A DNA stretch of 64,000 nt, from contig JASAMV010003487.1 in assembly GCA_030248065.1 (NCBI GenBank), positions 1 through 64,000 of the forward strand. The letters run 5' to 3'. The notes under the pieces were generated by a model. The model searched no databases. It was not told where the DNA came from and saw only the letters and a list, made by a program, of their open reading frames with translations. This document shows, piece by piece, positions 23,241-33,600 of this stretch (position 1 is its first letter; each line of letters starts with the position of its first letter). Both the position numbers and the translations under genes were made by a program. The stretch is from Rhynchonema sp. JSB1_4 (lineage: Eukaryota; Nematoda; Chromadorea; Monhysterida; Xyalidae).

Positions 23241-23416
23241 ATTCTAGGCTGAAAGTTGAAGTCGCGTGCACGCGCGTGCGAAACAGTGCAAAGTATAGGC
23301 AAAAGTCGAAGTAACTTCGCGTGCACGCGGGTGCACGCGAAGTTTTGCGCGTGCGCTGCCTATGTTTTTGCACTAGGAAGTCGCGTGCACGCGACTTCAA
23401 CTTTCAGCCTAGAATT
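23241..23416. mobile_element. 176-bp palindromic MITE, ATTCTAGGCTGAAAG ends
   Basis: ATTCTAGGCTGAAAGTTGAA at the left and TTCAACTTTCAGCCTAGAAT at the right are perfect complements. The interior is rich in GTGCACGCG palindromes. The strand could form a nearly complete hairpin. Confidence 0.75.
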
Positions 23417-23715
23417 GCACCCGAAACTGTATGTCTGGAACAGATTCACATCAGATAACATTATTCGTGAGTATTTCATTCAGACTAGATATATCTTTAC
23501 AAGTAGCCATGCTATACGGTGCAAAACCCCTCTTCTTCGCGCGTAGGCTTTTAATTGCGATGTTGTTTAATATCTTTAGACGTAGAAATATCCCTCGAGA
23601 CATTCATTTCGATTGTAGGGCACGTGAAGCCAGTAAGTTGACACAGTTCCATTTACAGTAGTTGTTATTCTCTTCAGCGTAAGAACGCTGTAAGGCAATT
23701 ATGCTCTTTGTGTGA

Positions 23716-24044
23716 CAGTGGCGGATCCAGCACTTGGCCAAGGGAGGGGCCAAATCCAAAAAGTCACTTTTATCTAGTGCCTGTTCCATTTTTGAAAAGT
23801 CATTTTTATCTGGTGCTTGTTCAGAGTTTCGAAGTTTTTACACCAAATATTGGCACTTTTTACGCGCACAAAGGCCAAATTTATTGGAAAATGGATATAT
23901 ATGTATACGCGAAGCGCGCGATTTTTGAACTTTTGAAGTGTATCATAGTGAAAGTCCTGCGATCTAGGGGTCATTTTTTCTTTTTCCTTCCGAAAATGGA
24001 CCAAAGGTGGGCATGGCTCCTGTGCACCCCTTGATCCGCCCTTG
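23716..24044. mobile_element. hAT-type MITE, GGCGGATCCAG ends, copy 2
   Basis: Starts CAGTGGCGGATCCAGC and ends TTGATCCGCCCTTG, inverted relative to 15214-15604. The flanking 8 bases (TTGTGTGA versus ATATGAGA) no longer match well, so this is an older insertion. Confidence 0.7.
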
Positions 24045-24369
24045 ATATGAGACCCCGTAGTGTGGCGGTAAGATACGACTTGTCATTCTCTAGATTATTA
24101 CCGGAGATCAATGGACGAGCAGCGAGTTTACGGTATTGTAGATTTATTATGATATGACAATATGTTACGGGTTATCAAAACAACATATGAGGTTACGGTA
24201 ACAATGCGAATATAGGCTCTCTCACCAGCACCCTATATGTCCTGCTTGCATGTGCATTCTGTGTATATTTTTACAATCATGGTGCAAAAAGTACCAGTTT
24301 TGACACACACTTTCGACACAGACACACTCTCTCCTTATCAGTGCACACGCTCAATTAGACGGTCCGGGG

Positions 24370-24520
24370 ACAGTTCCTCGCGCTGCGACTTTTCCTTGCC
24401 TGTGTCAGTTCCTCGCGTGGGAAAGTTCCTCACGTGAAGCCAGATTCTCCTCGCGCTGCGACTTTTCCTCGCGTGTGCTACCGTACCTGGACAGATTGAC
24501 CCCAGGACACTTCCTCGCGT
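24370..24520. repeat. 'CTTCCTCGCG / CTGCGACTTTTCC' repeat cluster, copy 2
   Basis: Several copies of TTCCTCGCGCTGCGACTTTT and CACTTCCTCGCGTG in tandem, same family as 11440-11600. Confidence 0.55.
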
Positions 24521-24699
24521 GCGTGAGCGGTGACCAAGGGCAACCAACCCATCAGTATTTCGATTAATGGATTGTTGCGTATGTATATGCTGGTTCAATA
24601 TTAACTGTTTTGTTTATTCCACAGTTATTTGCTCAAATTAAAAAGAACCGATTGAAACTTCGATACAACATTTTGCAACATAACCAGAATACAACACGT

Positions 24700-24983
24700 G
24701 TATTGGTCGCACAATGACCATATGAGAATCCATCCAAAACCACCTTGATTTTCAGAATTCCAAAGAGCCACGCTTAACCACTACGCTATTTGTATTTCTT
24801 ACAAAACATTTTCATCTGAAAATAAACCAGCCAGTCAACCACGTTTTTATCCGAAACTTTTCGCTTGCTGCATACTTTATGTGTGATTACACGTTGGCGC
24901 GCAATGTTAATTTGAATTTTCTGGCTTGTCAATTCAGGAAAAATTTTGGATGGATTCTCATATAGTCATTGTGCGACCAATAC
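24700..24983. mobile_element. MITE with GTATTGGTCGCACAATGAC ends, copy 2
   Basis: Perfect 19-bp terminal inverted repeats identical to those of 7989-8269 and a near-identical length (284 versus 281 bp). The interior is diverged. Confidence 0.75.
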
Positions 24984-25079
24984 AATATGTGGCAATACAC
25001 GGCACCGCGTCGAAATTATTATTCTCCTTTCCCGATAATTACTAATGTATACATGGTCAAAATAACGTGACCAACCAAC

Positions 25080-25265
25080 CGTGATACAAGTACTGCCGTC
25101 TGCTGTCCACATGCACGTAAAAGTAGTGATGAGGTCGGTAGATGAGTTTGAGGGCACGACGGATTTGTCTCACATTGCGACCGTTGACATGAAGCAGGAA
25201 CACGACGCGGATTCGGGGCACGTGCGAGGGGCACGCCGTGTGCTGCGGACGTCGATGTGGCTTGA
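25080..25265 (-). CDS. Protein xylosyltransferase-like exon (GT14), minus strand
   Basis: Between an acceptor (ATATTGCAG) and a donor (CACG/GTTGGT), the frame reads PRIRVVFLLHVNGRNVRQIR, then ALKLIYRPHHYFYVHVDSRR. In peptide O-xylosyltransferases (GT14; SQV-6 in C. elegans) the corresponding stretch is hydrophobic strand, hGR.xRQ, a (L)K.IYhp.HyYYIHVD.R segment and YLy. This is the start of the catalytic domain, which begins heparan/chondroitin chain attachment in the Golgi. No neighbouring exon was found on this strand. A second GT14-like exon lies 770 bp away on the opposite strand. It is therefore a fragment, a pseudogene, or part of a rearranged gene. Confidence 0.6.
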
Positions 25266-26034
25266 CTGCAATATTGTGACACATGCATGCTGGCCGGCTG
25301 ATGTTTCACACACATACGTACATCCCAGTCCAGTCGTGTACACTTTGACACATTGTGCATCGTTTGGTTGATGTTTCAATGTAGTGTTTATGAATGGCAC
25401 ATGTTCGTGTAGCGCACAACCACAGGAATTGTTGGAAAGCACTGCAAATAATGGGGTTGGCGCTACAAATATGTAATGTTAGACCAACATACATACATAG
25501 GTAGCACGAGGTGTACCCACCAGCCAATTGGTATCCAGCCGCATAACATTTGTGCACACACTCGTTGACCGTGTGTGACCCAGTGAAGTATCAGAGTGCA
25601 GCTGAGTGACCCAGTCGGATTGATAGTGTTGCACATTGCAGTAACTGTGCTCTGCATGCATCACGCAACCAATGCGCGTTGTCTGCGTTGCCCTGGTGTG
25701 TGGATATCCTTGACCAGAAGGCTTCAATTCTCTGTTACGTCCTGGAAAAGTTCGGTTGTGCATCGCACACTCCCAAAAATTACTCAGTTATGTTTCGACG
25801 TCGTGTCAGTCCATCAAATTCAGCTAAATCCAATCAGCGTGTTTATCCTGAGCGAGTATGGAATCAGTGTCAATCAAAGTCGAGTCCACAATCGCTCAGC
25901 ACAGCAACAATTTCTTTGTGGCCCGCAATCGGTGGCCGATTGTCTGGGCAGGCGTGTAGTCAATACTTCGTATTTTCTCTTCCTTTTAATTTAAAAGTGA
26001 AAATAAGGGAAAGTATTTTTTGGGACTCTCGCAG

Positions 26035-26179
26035 GTACAAACAAGATTGACGCGTATCTCGGTCCGATTCGTGAGATTTTAACCGACCTGCCGTGGCCCG
26101 ATTGGGACTATGTGGTGAACCTGAGTGAAAACTGTGTGCTGATTGGCCAGATGCACGAACTCGAATGTCTGTTGCATCA
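26035..26179 (+). CDS. Protein xylosyltransferase-like exon (GT14), plus strand
   Basis: Between an acceptor (ACTCTCGCAG) and a donor (CATCA/GTTAGT), the frame contains YLGPIREILTDLPWPDWDYV followed by VNLSEN and HELECLL. GT14 enzymes have the motif 'L.dl..W.WDFfINLSesDyPi....eL..fL' here. The conserved WDY.xNLSE core is intact, but the usual DyP that follows is replaced by CVL. In a normal gene this exon follows the one found at 25080-25265, which here lies on the other strand. No further exons were found downstream up to 26900. Confidence 0.5.
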
Positions 26180-27988
26180 GTTAGTGACTGTTCATGGGGT
26201 AGTGCCAATTTTCTTAGTCCATCAAGCAAGGCACTATAGACTTGAAACATCTGTATTGCCCAACAACAGGCCGCTAACTGAATACGCGCAGGTGGTTGAT
26301 GTTTCACTTGGCTGGATGACAATTGACGGTTGACAAAACAAACATCAAAAAAGATTTTCAGATGCGCAAACAAAGCAAAAGCACAGCACTGCGTTGCAAA
26401 CAACACTGGCTGACAAGGCACACAATGTGCACGCACAGGCCGCCAGTCTCAAGTTTGAACATAATCCGTTGACTGTTAACGTTGTAAAAGGGTGTGAGGC
26501 GGTTGTTCAAATTCTGTATTCGCGTCGTGTACATCCTCTGGCTGATCCTCGGCAGTGTTTACGTGCGTGTGCGCTTGGCTGCAACATCTTGATGGTGGTG
26601 GTGTCTTGGGTACATACCTATGTACATACTGTATACATGTGCATGCAATTGCTGTTGATGGCTTCACGGCTTCCCACTTGTTCAGATAGCATTGTACTTT
26701 GCACCATCGCACGCAGATGGAGCAGCGGATTCCATTGATACATACTTTTCATACCATCGCACGTTTCTATCTCCCACCATAAGCTTAATCTCCGCAACTT
26801 TGCAAAAAGTCACTTTCAGTAAAGTAGGTAATAAACGAGCTGTGAACACAAATATGCAAGTTTTTATTTATTTCGTGTTTCGCGCCAACTTCGTGGTTCT
26901 TTCTGCAATGGGTTAGTAGGTATCTGGAAGCTGAAGTCATGCGGAGATTTTGATAGCTTCATGGCTTGCTTATGGTGATTGATAAGGAGGAAACTTCAAA
27001 TATTCCTTAACTATGGACGCGAGGAAGTGTCGCAGCACGAGGAAAATGTACGCAAGGAAAAGTCACACGCGATGAGAATGTTCACGCAAGGAACTTTCTC
27101 ACGCGAGGAAATGACACATAATCATTAGACCGCACGGCTTATTATTATTCATGTTTCAGCGTGAATGTGTTGGTGATGACTCTGTGTGTCACAATTCCGA
27201 CGATAAACTCAATCGTCGAGTTTAGTGACAATTGAATGGATTTTAGGCCTGTGACCTAACAATGAGCTTCAAAATTTCGAATCCTTACTTCAGGTACTTT
27301 CAGCAATCCTCTATTTTTGAATCGCAGTTTCATCTCTGTAACACAGAGCGCGGCCTCAAACGTTAGGGACAAACATGTGTTCCCAAGAAATGTGGACGAT
27401 TTTTAGAACGTTTCGCACACTCACCGAATGAAGCACTGCTTAGAGCGACCGAAGTTGTAATGATCCTATCCACGTATTACATGACCTCCAGCTCATTTGG
27501 GGTTTCTGCACCGGGCGCTCCAAATTGTGGAAAAATTCAGTTTTTGCTAGAGCGAAAAGTGCCTCTACACCAAGAGATATAGCGAATCTCCGAGGACCTC
27601 AACATTTCTGAACTCCAAACCGACACGCCAAACGTATGCTCCTGCATGCTTTGTGTGCGATTGCGCAACGCAACGTCCCTGCACTGTCACTTTCCTGCTT
27701 CACGATTCAGGGAAAAAATGACCAATTCTTATAAAGTCAGACTCCAATCTCAGGCGACAGGGCTCAATCATCATCCACTTCGTAAACTCCAATCGTATTC
27801 TCTTTCTGGTGACCCTTTGCACACTGAAATCCAAACTATGGAATTTTCATTCTCATTTGTGTCGATTCTGTCCATAAGTTCTGAGTTACTACTGTTCCAT
27901 AAAGCTTGTGATGTCCCAAAAACCCCAACCCCATCCATGGCCCGCTTTCGCCCGATCAAGTCACTGCAAAGCGATAACCTGTATTTCA
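26180..27988. other. Repeat-derived stretch before peptide gene 3
   Basis: Contains the inverted CGAGGAAGTGTC repeat cluster (27010-27115). Bases 27220-27640 are a diverged copy of the TTAA element arm seen at 32060-32450, with shared TTTAGGCCTGTGAC, TTAGGGACAAAC and CATTTGGGGTTTCTGCACCG. A MITE end lies at about 27670-27740. No gene. Confidence 0.55.
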
Positions 27989-27989
27989 G
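27984..27989 (+). promoter_or_regulatory. TTTCAG acceptor-like site before peptide gene 3
   Basis: GTATTTCAG ends 36 nt before the ATG at 28026. The same GTATTTCAG occurs before peptide gene 1. Confidence 0.5.
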
Positions 27990-28025
27990 GTTCACTGCAT
28001 AAATCTCTCAACCAAACAAAAAATC

Positions 28026-28280
28026 ATGCATCCAGTGGTTGCGCTGTGCGTGGTTTGTGCGCTGACGGCGGCGGGTTACTGTAGCGCAGCTGATGGTTTG
28101 GACGTGAGCTACGTACCAAACGCGGGAACGCCGACCACCGCTCATCGGTTCAAATCGATCGACGACCTGGCCGAGTACATGATGCAGCGTTGTGATTTGA
28201 TCAAACGAGTGATGCCCAGATTCAATATTTGGCGATTGATATGTGAACGCCGGATTAACCGTTTTCGGTTCGGACGCTGA
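28026..28280 (+). CDS. Secreted RFamide-type peptide precursor, paralogue 3
   Basis: Frame of 84 residues. The signal peptide is about 1-21 (MHPVVALCVVCALTAAGYCSA) and is three residues shorter at its N-terminus than in copy 1. The spacer (22-40) is unrelated to those of the other copies. The module then repeats: FKSIDDLAEYMMQRC, Cys56 to Cys73 with 16 residues between, NIWRLICERR, and the tail INRFRFGR. Processing at Arg75-Arg76 and amidation at Gly83 would give INRFRFamide. RxRFamide ends are shared by NPF/FLP-type peptides, but the conserved Cys pair and NIWRLICERR block are the real family signature. Receptor and function are unknown. Confidence 0.75.
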   Translation: MHPVVALCVVCALTAAGYCSAADGLDVSYVPNAGTPTTAHRFKSIDDLAEYMMQRCDLIKRVMPRFNIWRLICERRINRFRFGR

Positions 28281-28721
28281 CTGAGATTCCGTAAATTTGA
28301 CATGATCAAAATCGGGTTGCGATGAAATTCAACTTGGTGATCGGCACAGTCCGGCCCGTCATGCCTTGGTTGCGTGAATTATTTTATGTAAATGTTAAAG
28401 ACATATCGGTTTTTTTAGCCACGACACTGGCGTAACAGACTTTCTCTGGACCCTACCAATCACCAAGTTTAATACATCGCCCTAGTTAGTTTGCAGTCTT
28501 AACGCGTACATACCGAGTTGAATCGTTGTTCTGCCTGATCGTAACGCAGTAAACATTTGTCAAAGCGACTTGTGATCGGTATATCCGCCATTTTTCGTTC
28601 CTATTTTCATGTGGTTCACAATGAAGTACGCTGCATCAGCAATTTACATCTTTTAGTTCATCGGATGCGTTTGTTGCCTTTGTGTGTTTAGTACAGTGGA
28701 TTGTGAAATTAAACGGCACAA

Positions 28722-28971
28722 GGGCAATTGAGCAAAGCCGGTTTGAGCAAGACCACATTGAGCAAAGAAGAAAGAGCAGAATCTAAAAGAGCAGAACCTA
28801 AAAACGAATAGACCTGTGCCAAAGTCTATGCCCAAACACTAAGCCTAACTGTGAGCCTAAGCCTGACGCCAAAATCAGCCCGAGCCGTTCAAACAAATAA
28901 AAGCTCTGCTCTTTTGGCTCTAGACCGTTTCTTGCTCATTGTGGTCTTGCTCCAACCGGCCTTGTCCAACC
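28722..28971. mobile_element. 'CAATTGAGCAAAGC' MITE, copy 2
   Basis: GGCAATTGAGCAAAGCCGG at the left with TTGAGCAAGACCAC just inside, and the diverged complement at the right. The interior retains AAGCCTAAC/GAGCCTAAGCC, degenerate TTAGGC-type units. Confidence 0.65.
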
Positions 28972-29345
28972 GTCGAGCCACCAAGGAAGTCGGGCATGTT
29001 TGTATCGTTCATTCAACACAACACAATTATAGAATAAAACAGAACTGTAGCATTGCAGGTAGTAACCGCTCATAACGGCACGTCTGTAATGGGGCTTCAG
29101 AGCCAGCTTCAGAAACAAGTTATATGCGTGGCACCATAAGCGTGCAAAAGCTGAATAATAGCACGTTCAACAACAGTTGAATCGAACGGGCTCAGAGTGG
29201 CCTGCAATCATGACGAATGAACGCGTCATTTTGTTTGGTTTATTCCAGGAGAACATGTAAAACGGTTCGCACTGATGTTGTGCGTAGCTCGCCTCGCTGC
29301 CAGACCAGGTGAACGATTCGTGACCGTTGAGCAAAGAAGGGAATT

Positions 29346-29458
29346 CTTCAAGAAACCAATTTTTTGGGGGTCCGGAATAGAAAAAAGTGATTGTAAAAAA
29401 TTGAAAAAGTTTTTTTTTAAAAAAAGTTCGCTAATAAAAAAATTTTTAATCCAACCCT
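29346..29458. mobile_element. Solo right end of a CAGGGTTG-type hAT MITE
   Basis: From CCAATTTTTTGGGGGTCCGG to TTAATCCAACCCTG it matches the right 110 bp of the element at 50023-50799. A left end is not present. Confidence 0.6.
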
Positions 29459-30676
29459 GGCCCTAGTTCCTGCTCTAATCTCAAAGTACTGCGGTACGCT
29501 CACGCGTCCTCGTAGATACATATCTGGAACAGATTCACACCATAGATGACATTATTCGTGGGCTTGGCGTCATTCACACTACATACAAGTAGCCATTGGC
29601 CATTCACACTACATACAATCATGTGGCCACGTCACTTTCACGCATCACGATTCAGGAAAAAAATTTGACCAATTCTTATGAAGTCATTGTGCGACAATAC
29701 CACATGCGTGCAAAAGCAGAATAGTAGCACCGTCAACCACGAAGAGTGGTAACCAGATTTTGGACCACAATATGGTTCACAAAAACTACGATATGTACTG
29801 CTTCACTGTAAGGAGGGCACGACAATTTATGGACATTGTCAAATGTCTGCTTCGCCTGCTTTCGCCGACAGACTGAGGCGCCAGGACCCGTCAGTGCGAA
29901 CGCCTCTGGCAAATTTGCCTCCAAAAGTACCTTTGTAATACCTATGTACAGTTGATCGGGAAATGAAGCTCTAAGTATGTATGTAGTTATTGCATTATTT
30001 ATTTCAGACACGTTTTGGCACAACGAAGAGCAAAATAAAAATGAATAAGAACCGGTGATAATATGTGTAATGTCATTTTGAATGGTATGGAAGTACAAAA
30101 ACAAAACTGGTGCACACTCCGCTGACACACTGAAAAGTTGTCGACCATGACCATGAGCGTAAAAGTATAACAAAAGAACATGAGCTTTGCAGAGCTCAAA
30201 ATTCAGCTTAATTTTTTTTAATTTCACCACTAGGCTGAAAATTTTCCTGAGTAAACCAAATGCACGATGCCTTGCTCTATCCCACACTAACATGATCACT
30301 TGCGGCTGGATTTGGCCGATCAGAAACTGTCGCAGAAACCTGCAACATTTTTACGGAATTTCGGACAATGTTACAGTAGTTTTAGTGTCCGTTCCAGAGT
30401 ACCGAGTTGGAAGTGATCATGTTAATGTAGATCATGTATGGTCTACTCAGAAAAATTTTCAGCTTTCTTTTCGTTACATGCTTGGGCCTCACATATGTAC
30501 ATATATTTTCGGCTCACGCCTGGTCGGAACAAACCTGTTATGCCATTAGCCTATTATTGGTATACACGCACGACGCTTCGCAGTGTACGAAAAAACTTGA
30601 TACACACGATTCGACAGATTGAAAACAAGATAATAACACCGTGAACAACAGTGGAATGTTATTGCAACATCGGATC
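29459..30676. other. Intergenic, duplicon flank and MITE end
   Basis: Holds a solo end of the GTATTGGTCGCACAATGAC MITE (29660-29703), the shared peptide-gene flank (29945-30050) and the region 3' of the MLT-10-like gene. A 188-codon minus-strand frame (29733-30299) overlaps the duplicon flank and has no family features, so it is not called. Confidence 0.5.
29945..30050 (+). repeat. Downstream flank of the peptide-gene duplicon, copy 3
   Basis: GTTGATCGGGAAATGAAGCTC and ATTTCAGACACGTTTTGGCA match the flanks at 1941 and 10010. It lies 1.67 kb after peptide gene 3, a distance enlarged by MITE insertions. Confidence 0.6.
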
Positions 30677-33600
30677 TCACGACAGCACTGACGGACTGAG
30701 CACGGCTGCGTTGAGCACTCCCGGCGATAGCACGATCGGGGAGAGAGCAAATGGACTCAGCACGACGCCGCTGAGGAAATGGGGGGACAGGGTGACCGGG
30801 CTGAGCACAAATGGCGACAGAATGAACGGCGAGAGACCGAACGGGCTGAGAGTGACCTGCAATGACAACGAATGCGAACACGCGTCATTTTGTTTAGTTT
30901 ATTTAAAGGGCTCGGGACACAACCGAAGGAAGGGCAGCAGAGCGCAGTGTTACACATCGTTGGAAAGCACTGTGACAGCATATGTCACGCACAAATGTTA
31001 AGCTCCTTAGATATTTGCTATCTCTTGGTAGAGTGACTTTTCGTTCTAGAAAAAAGTGAATTTTTTCCCAACTTGAAACGACCGGTGCAGAAACCCCAAA
31101 TGAGTTGAAAGTCACGTAACACGTTTATAGGATTACAACAGCTTCTGGATAACTTATCATGAGAGCTTCAGTCGCTCAAAGCATTGCTTCACTCGGTGAG
31201 GGTGCGAAACGTAGCAAAAATCGGCCTTAATTTTCGAAAACACAAGTTTGCCTCTAAATTTTGAAGCTGCGCTTTGTGTTGCAGAAACGAAAATGTAATA
31301 GAAAAATAGAGCATTTTCGAAAGTACCAGAAAATAAGGTTTTTAAATTTGGAAACGCTTAGATAACGGCGTGACAGGTCGAAAAAGACCTAAAAATTGCC
31401 CCTAAACTGCATAGCTGCATTCATTGACGGAAATATGATGTAAATAAGCCACGTATTGCATTGCATTGGAAACGAGAAAGTCAGATAAACGCACAGTCCA
31501 ACAATCTAGACGAGTTTAAAGACTTCAAACTCCATGGTCCGGCTCCTGCAGCCATGCCAGCCTGAATAAGATATTAGGCTATAAGTCGTTACTGTTGAAG
31601 ATTATTGCACATTTGATAGCACTAAACGATGTAGCTTCAGCGTAGCTATCGAACGATATATAACATGCACATACTATCTCTTACTATGGACAAGAAACGG
31701 TCAAAATTCCGAAATCGCACACGGTGACGTGACGGTTCATTCCAGAATCGTCAAAAAAGCAATTTTTTAACCTCTGCCCTTAAGCGTAAGAATTTATTGG
31801 GGCTTGTTATATATCATTCGAAAGCTAATTTCGAGATACATTGTTTGGTGCTATCACATTTACAATAGCTATTAACAAGAAGCATTTATAGCTGAATATC
31901 ATATTCAGGTTAGTATGGCTGCCCCGAGAGATCTGTAGACCTTGGGGTTTTCGGACCTTGATAGGTTGTTAAACCAGACGTTTCTCTCATTTTTTGCTTC
32001 GAATCCGATACAATCTGTGGCTTTTATGTGTCATAATTCTGGCCATGAATGTAACCACCTAATTTAGCGGCAATTTAATGGATTTTTAGGCCTGTCACGG
32101 AGCCAGCCATGAGTTAAAAAATTTAAAAACCTTATTTTCTGGTACTTTCGACGATGCTCTATTTCCCCATTGCATTTTTATTTCCGCAGCGCTGAGCGTG
32201 ACCTCAAAATTTAGGGACAAACTTGTGTTATCGAAAAATAAGGCTGATTTTTGGAACGTTTCGCACCCTCACCGTGTGAAGCAATGGTTTGAGCGACTGA
32301 AGTTGTGATCGTAAGTTATTCCGAAGCTGTTGTAATCCTATCCACGTGTTACTTGACCTTTAACTCATTTGGGGTTTCTGCACCGGTCGTTCCAATTTGT
32401 GCAAAAATTCTGTTTTTTCTGGAAAGAAAATCCCTCTACAGAGAGCAACCAGAAACCCCCCCTTCCTTCGGTTATGTCCCGAGCCCTTTAAGGAGAACAG
32501 ATGTTATGTGAAGGCGACCACTGGCCAAGACGATTTTCAGAGATGCCGACTGCAAATAAAAGGGAGCAAACCGGACTGAGAGCGAATGGATTGAGCACGA
32601 ACGGCGCCAGCAGGAATGGACTGAGTGTGAACGGCGCTAACACAAATGGGCTCAGGATGATCGGGTCACCAATGAAGGGCGATAGAGTGATTGGACGTAG
32701 GGCTGCTGGGGACAGGATGAGGGGCAGGAACAGGGTTGGCGACAGCGTAATGTGACCGAAAACTGACGGATGCAGAATGCCTGAAAGATTATGGATACGT
32801 TATCAAAGTTGGTGATCGGATCTGATTGCATCTTAGCTTTCGATGTGAAGGAGATTTCACTAATGCCCTCGAATTTCGAAAACATGCAAGTTATGATCAA
32901 CTTTCCTCTGGTAGAATTATTTAATCTCAAAACATGCTCACGACAAAAACTTACATGGTCACCAAGGCAAGGTCGAGTGATTGAATAACCTAGCGACCTT
33001 ACTTATTGAATCGTTAGCTGACGGTGCCCAATCCGACACTCAGTCATTATTATTCGTTGTGGTGTGAATATTCATTATTTGTGGTGACCAGAAATGAGTG
33101 TCCCGATCACGTCGCTATAACGAAGACAGCCATCGACACCAACCAGCTGGACTGAATGTGACCGGCGTGAGCAACAACGGTGGATTCTTCATTCTCTTCT
33201 CCCAGCTTCGCATCGCGTCCTCTTCGCCGGCGACGAACTTGATCTGATCCTCCAGCAGCAACGCTTGTTCGTCTTTGGAGAGCGACTTGTAGAAATTCAA
33301 CTTGTCGTCGAAAACCGTTCTGTTCTCGGCGTATGGGCCTGAGGATTTGGTCTAATCTTGCTCATGCATAAATATTTACGTATCAATTTTAGACTGTGTA
33401 GCACTACGGTTACGACAACGGTTGGACGACGACTTGTAAAAGGCAATATTTGTTCGGATTGGACTGCCTTTTCTGATTTAGGTTGGCTAGCGCACGAATT
33501 TCGACCCGATTACCAAAATGCTTTGGTTACTACACAATGTGGTCAACAACTTTTGCGCTATTCGATGTTAGTGTGCAGCTGCCCAAACAAAAACATTGCA

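Noticed and set aside
25019..25360. 113-codon minus-strand frame overlapping the GT14 exon
   Set aside because: The GT14 motif is in a different frame of the same strand; this one is a shadow.
29733..30299. 188-codon minus-strand frame
   Set aside because: It covers the duplicon flank shared with 1941 and 10010, where the frame is not kept, and shows no domain.
30651..32755. Plus-strand frames with repeated 'NGLST/GDR' composition
   Set aside because: They are antisense translations of the LSP repeat exons of the mlt-10-like gene.
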